Below, piece by piece: positions 5,822-7,242 of a stretch of DNA of 7,242 nucleotides. The notes beneath the pieces were generated by a model. That model did not search any database. It saw nothing but the letters and a program-made list of their open reading frames with translations, and had not been told where the DNA came from. Location: NCBI GenBank assembly GCA_021828605.1, contig JAJZEG010000023.1:1-7242 (forward strand), written 5' to 3'. Made by a program: the position numbers and the translations under genes. Origin of the DNA: Pseudomonadota bacterium (GTDB lineage Bacteria > Pseudomonadota > Alphaproteobacteria > Acetobacterales > Acetobacteraceae). Within the stretch, counting starts at the first letter, position 1; each line of letters starts with the position of its first letter.

Positions 5822-7242
5822 ATGAATTTGCTTTCCCGATATCGGTATTCGATTATTGCCTGTGCGCGTTGGGAGGATCGCTATGTTGTCGAATGGTTGA
5901 GTTATTATCGGGCGATAGGCTTTGACCATATCTATCTTTATTGCAATGACGACGATCCGGGTCCGTTATCGCGTATCGTTGAGCCGTTCACCAAAGGGGA
6001 TCGCCCGTTTGTAACTTTTCGATTCCATGCGCAACAGGGTCAACAGCGTGAGATGTATCTCGATTTTATTCAGAATGATGCGTGTCATTCCGAATGGTTT
6101 GGTTTTTTTGATCTTGATGAATTTCTGAGGATTCCAACGGGTTCTACCGTCGGCGAGTTTCTCGCCCGGTTTCCAGAGGATGTCGATGCCGTTTTGTTTA
6201 ACTGGGTTTTCTTTGGGCCGAACGGACATAAGACTCCCCCGGACATGCCGGTGCTTAAGGCCTACACGCGGCGCCAGGCATTCCTTCACCAGAACACCAA
6301 GTTTCTCATGCGCTCGGCATCGGTCGCGTCGGGCAGCGTTGATTTTGATCGGGGTAACCATCCGTTCTGGCATCGCCCGAACCCGTTATTGCGTGAGGGA
6401 TCGCGGATTGTGAACGTTCTTGGCGAACCCGCAATTGACTATTATGATGGATTTCCAGACGCGCCGTTAGCCTTCATTAATGAGGACGGGCGACGTGAGC
6501 GTATATTTGAAACAGCCCTGATCCATCATTACGCTTTTCGGTCCGAACAAGCTTTTGCCGAGCGAGCGGCGCGGGGAACGCTAGGCTCGTTTGCCGGGCA
6601 GGGAATGTGGAAAGAACTCGCCGAGGGCGGCGGATTTGATGGCTTTCTCGCGGCAATGAATGCGGTCGAAGATTGTTCGTTAGTCGGCTTTAATCTGCTC
6701 CATACCGACGGTGCCGACAGCGCCGTGCAGGCTGTGCGGAAGCCTGATGGTTTAGGCACTGAGTCAGACTCGTTGCTGAGTCGCAATCGAGTGGCTACGC
6801 AAAGTTCACTGTCATATTGGTCGCGAGGAGCGACACTCGCTGACGATGCGGCGGGCGCGCTCAATGGAGTTATCGATGGGCGCGCGGGTTTCCACACGGA
6901 TTTGGAATATCAACCCTGGTGGCGGGTTGATCTGGGGGCGAGCGCGCAGATCAGGGAAATCAGGATTTTTAATCGGCTTGATCAGCCTGATACGGCGATT
7001 AGGGCGGCGAATTTGGCGATTGATATCGGGCCGTCCGATCATGATCTGCCTGAGCGCTACCGCCGTGAGAGTGGTGACGCATTCGGAGGCTTCGATGGGA
7101 AGCCATTGGTTATAAAGTTTGATCCAGCCGTCGAGGGACGCGTGGTTCGGGTCCGCTTGTTGGGAACTGGCTATTTGCATCTCGACCAAGTTCAGGTTTT
7201 TGGCTTTTCTCAAACCGATGCGACAACCGGCGCAGTGACAGA
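5822..7242 (+). CDS. GT92/Glyco_tranf_2_4-like glycosyltransferase with C-terminal F5/8 type C domain (3' partial)
   Basis: The frame from the ATG at 5822 stays open through base 7242, giving 473 complete codons with no stop; the gene continues beyond the window. Residues 1 to about 235 form the transferase: YSIIACARWEDRYVVEWLSYYRAIGFDHIYLY is the classical opening of GT92 and Glyco_tranf_2_4 proteins, FFDLDEFL carries the metal-binding D-L-D (Asp97, Asp99), and QNTKFLMR followed by an HHYAFRS block near the end fits the family. After a linker, residues from about 324 match an F5/8 type C (discoidin-like) domain: RVATQSS, GVIDGRAGFHTDLEYQPWWRVDLG (the last part 361-372), IREIRIFNRLD and VRVRLLG. 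Such domains often bind sugars, so the enzyme may hold its glycan acceptor through it. GGTGA at 5811-5815 supports the start. The D-x-D and fold suggest activity; the donor sugar cannot be told. Confidence 0.85.
   Translation, partial: MNLLSRYRYSIIACARWEDRYVVEWLSYYRAIGFDHIYLYCNDDDPGPLSRIVEPFTKGDRPFVTFRFHAQQGQQREMYLDFIQNDACHSEWFGFFDLDEFLRIPTGSTVGEFLARFPEDVDAVLFNWVFFGPNGHKTPPDMPVLKAYTRRQAFLHQNTKFLMRSASVASGSVDFDRGNHPFWHRPNPLLREGSRIVNVLGEPAIDYYDGFPDAPLAFINEDGRRERIFETALIHHYAFRSEQAFAERAARGTLGSFAGQGMWKELAEGGGFDGFLAAMNAVEDCSLVGFNLLHTDGADSAVQAVRKPDGLGTESDSLLSRNRVATQSSLSYWSRGATLADDAAGALNGVIDGRAGFHTDLEYQPWWRVDLGASAQIREIRIFNRLDQPDTAIRAANLAIDIGPSDHDLPERYRRESGDAFGGFDGKPLVIKFDPAVEGRVVRVRLLGTGYLHLDQVQVFGFSQTDATTGAVT

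Noticed and set aside
5791..5823. TTGACA consensus -35 box before the glycosyltransferase gene
   Set aside because: The only AT-rich -10 candidate (TTAAAT at 5818-5823) is 21 bases away and overlaps the start codon, so a normal promoter is not supported.
5716..5925. Plus-strand open frame of 69 codons between the fusion gene and the glycosyltransferase
   Set aside because: It runs 104 bases into the glycosyltransferase gene in another frame, has no ribosome site and resembles nothing.

Overview
The window looks like the chromosome of a fairly GC-rich alphaproteobacterium, most plausibly an acetic-acid/acidophile lineage (Acetobacteraceae). This rests on protein style, codon use and the TAGAG-ended palindromes between genes, not on a marker gene, so the placement is tentative.

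Layout. Bases 1-893 (+) form a compact housekeeping run: the C-terminal end of a glutathione S-transferase-like protein, a secreted PCu(A)C-like protein whose start overlaps its stop (ATGA), and a pterin-4a-carbinolamine dehydratase 19 bases further on. Bases 894-1095 hold no gene. They carry a dense row of four hairpins, including a perfect 40-base palindrome, and the TAG stop codons of both flanking convergent genes lie inside the outermost TAGAG ends. On the minus strand, 3155 (or 3203) to 1096 encodes an FkbH-type HAD-IIIC protein followed, with a 4-base overlap, by a discrete acyl carrier protein. These two probably load a small acyl or glyceryl group onto the carrier.

Divergent from this pair, from 3221 to the end (+), lie three genes that appear to belong to a glycan-building locus: a 270-aa protein of a family I cannot name, a 547-aa protein whose first half is a paralog of it and whose second half is a class I SAM-dependent methyltransferase, and a GT92/Glyco_tranf_2_4-like glycosyltransferase followed by an F5/8-type C (discoidin-like) sugar-binding domain. 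The last frame is still open at base 7242. The 547-aa gene is clearly more AT-rich than its upstream paralog, which suggests separate histories.

Working hypothesis (inference): the acyl-carrier pair on one strand and the transferase/methyltransferase set on the other together build and decorate a surface or secreted glycan. The paralog family with the invariant WGW-CGDYF, EPDV and YPNDEA blocks, one copy free and one fused to a methyltransferase, is the least described part of the window.
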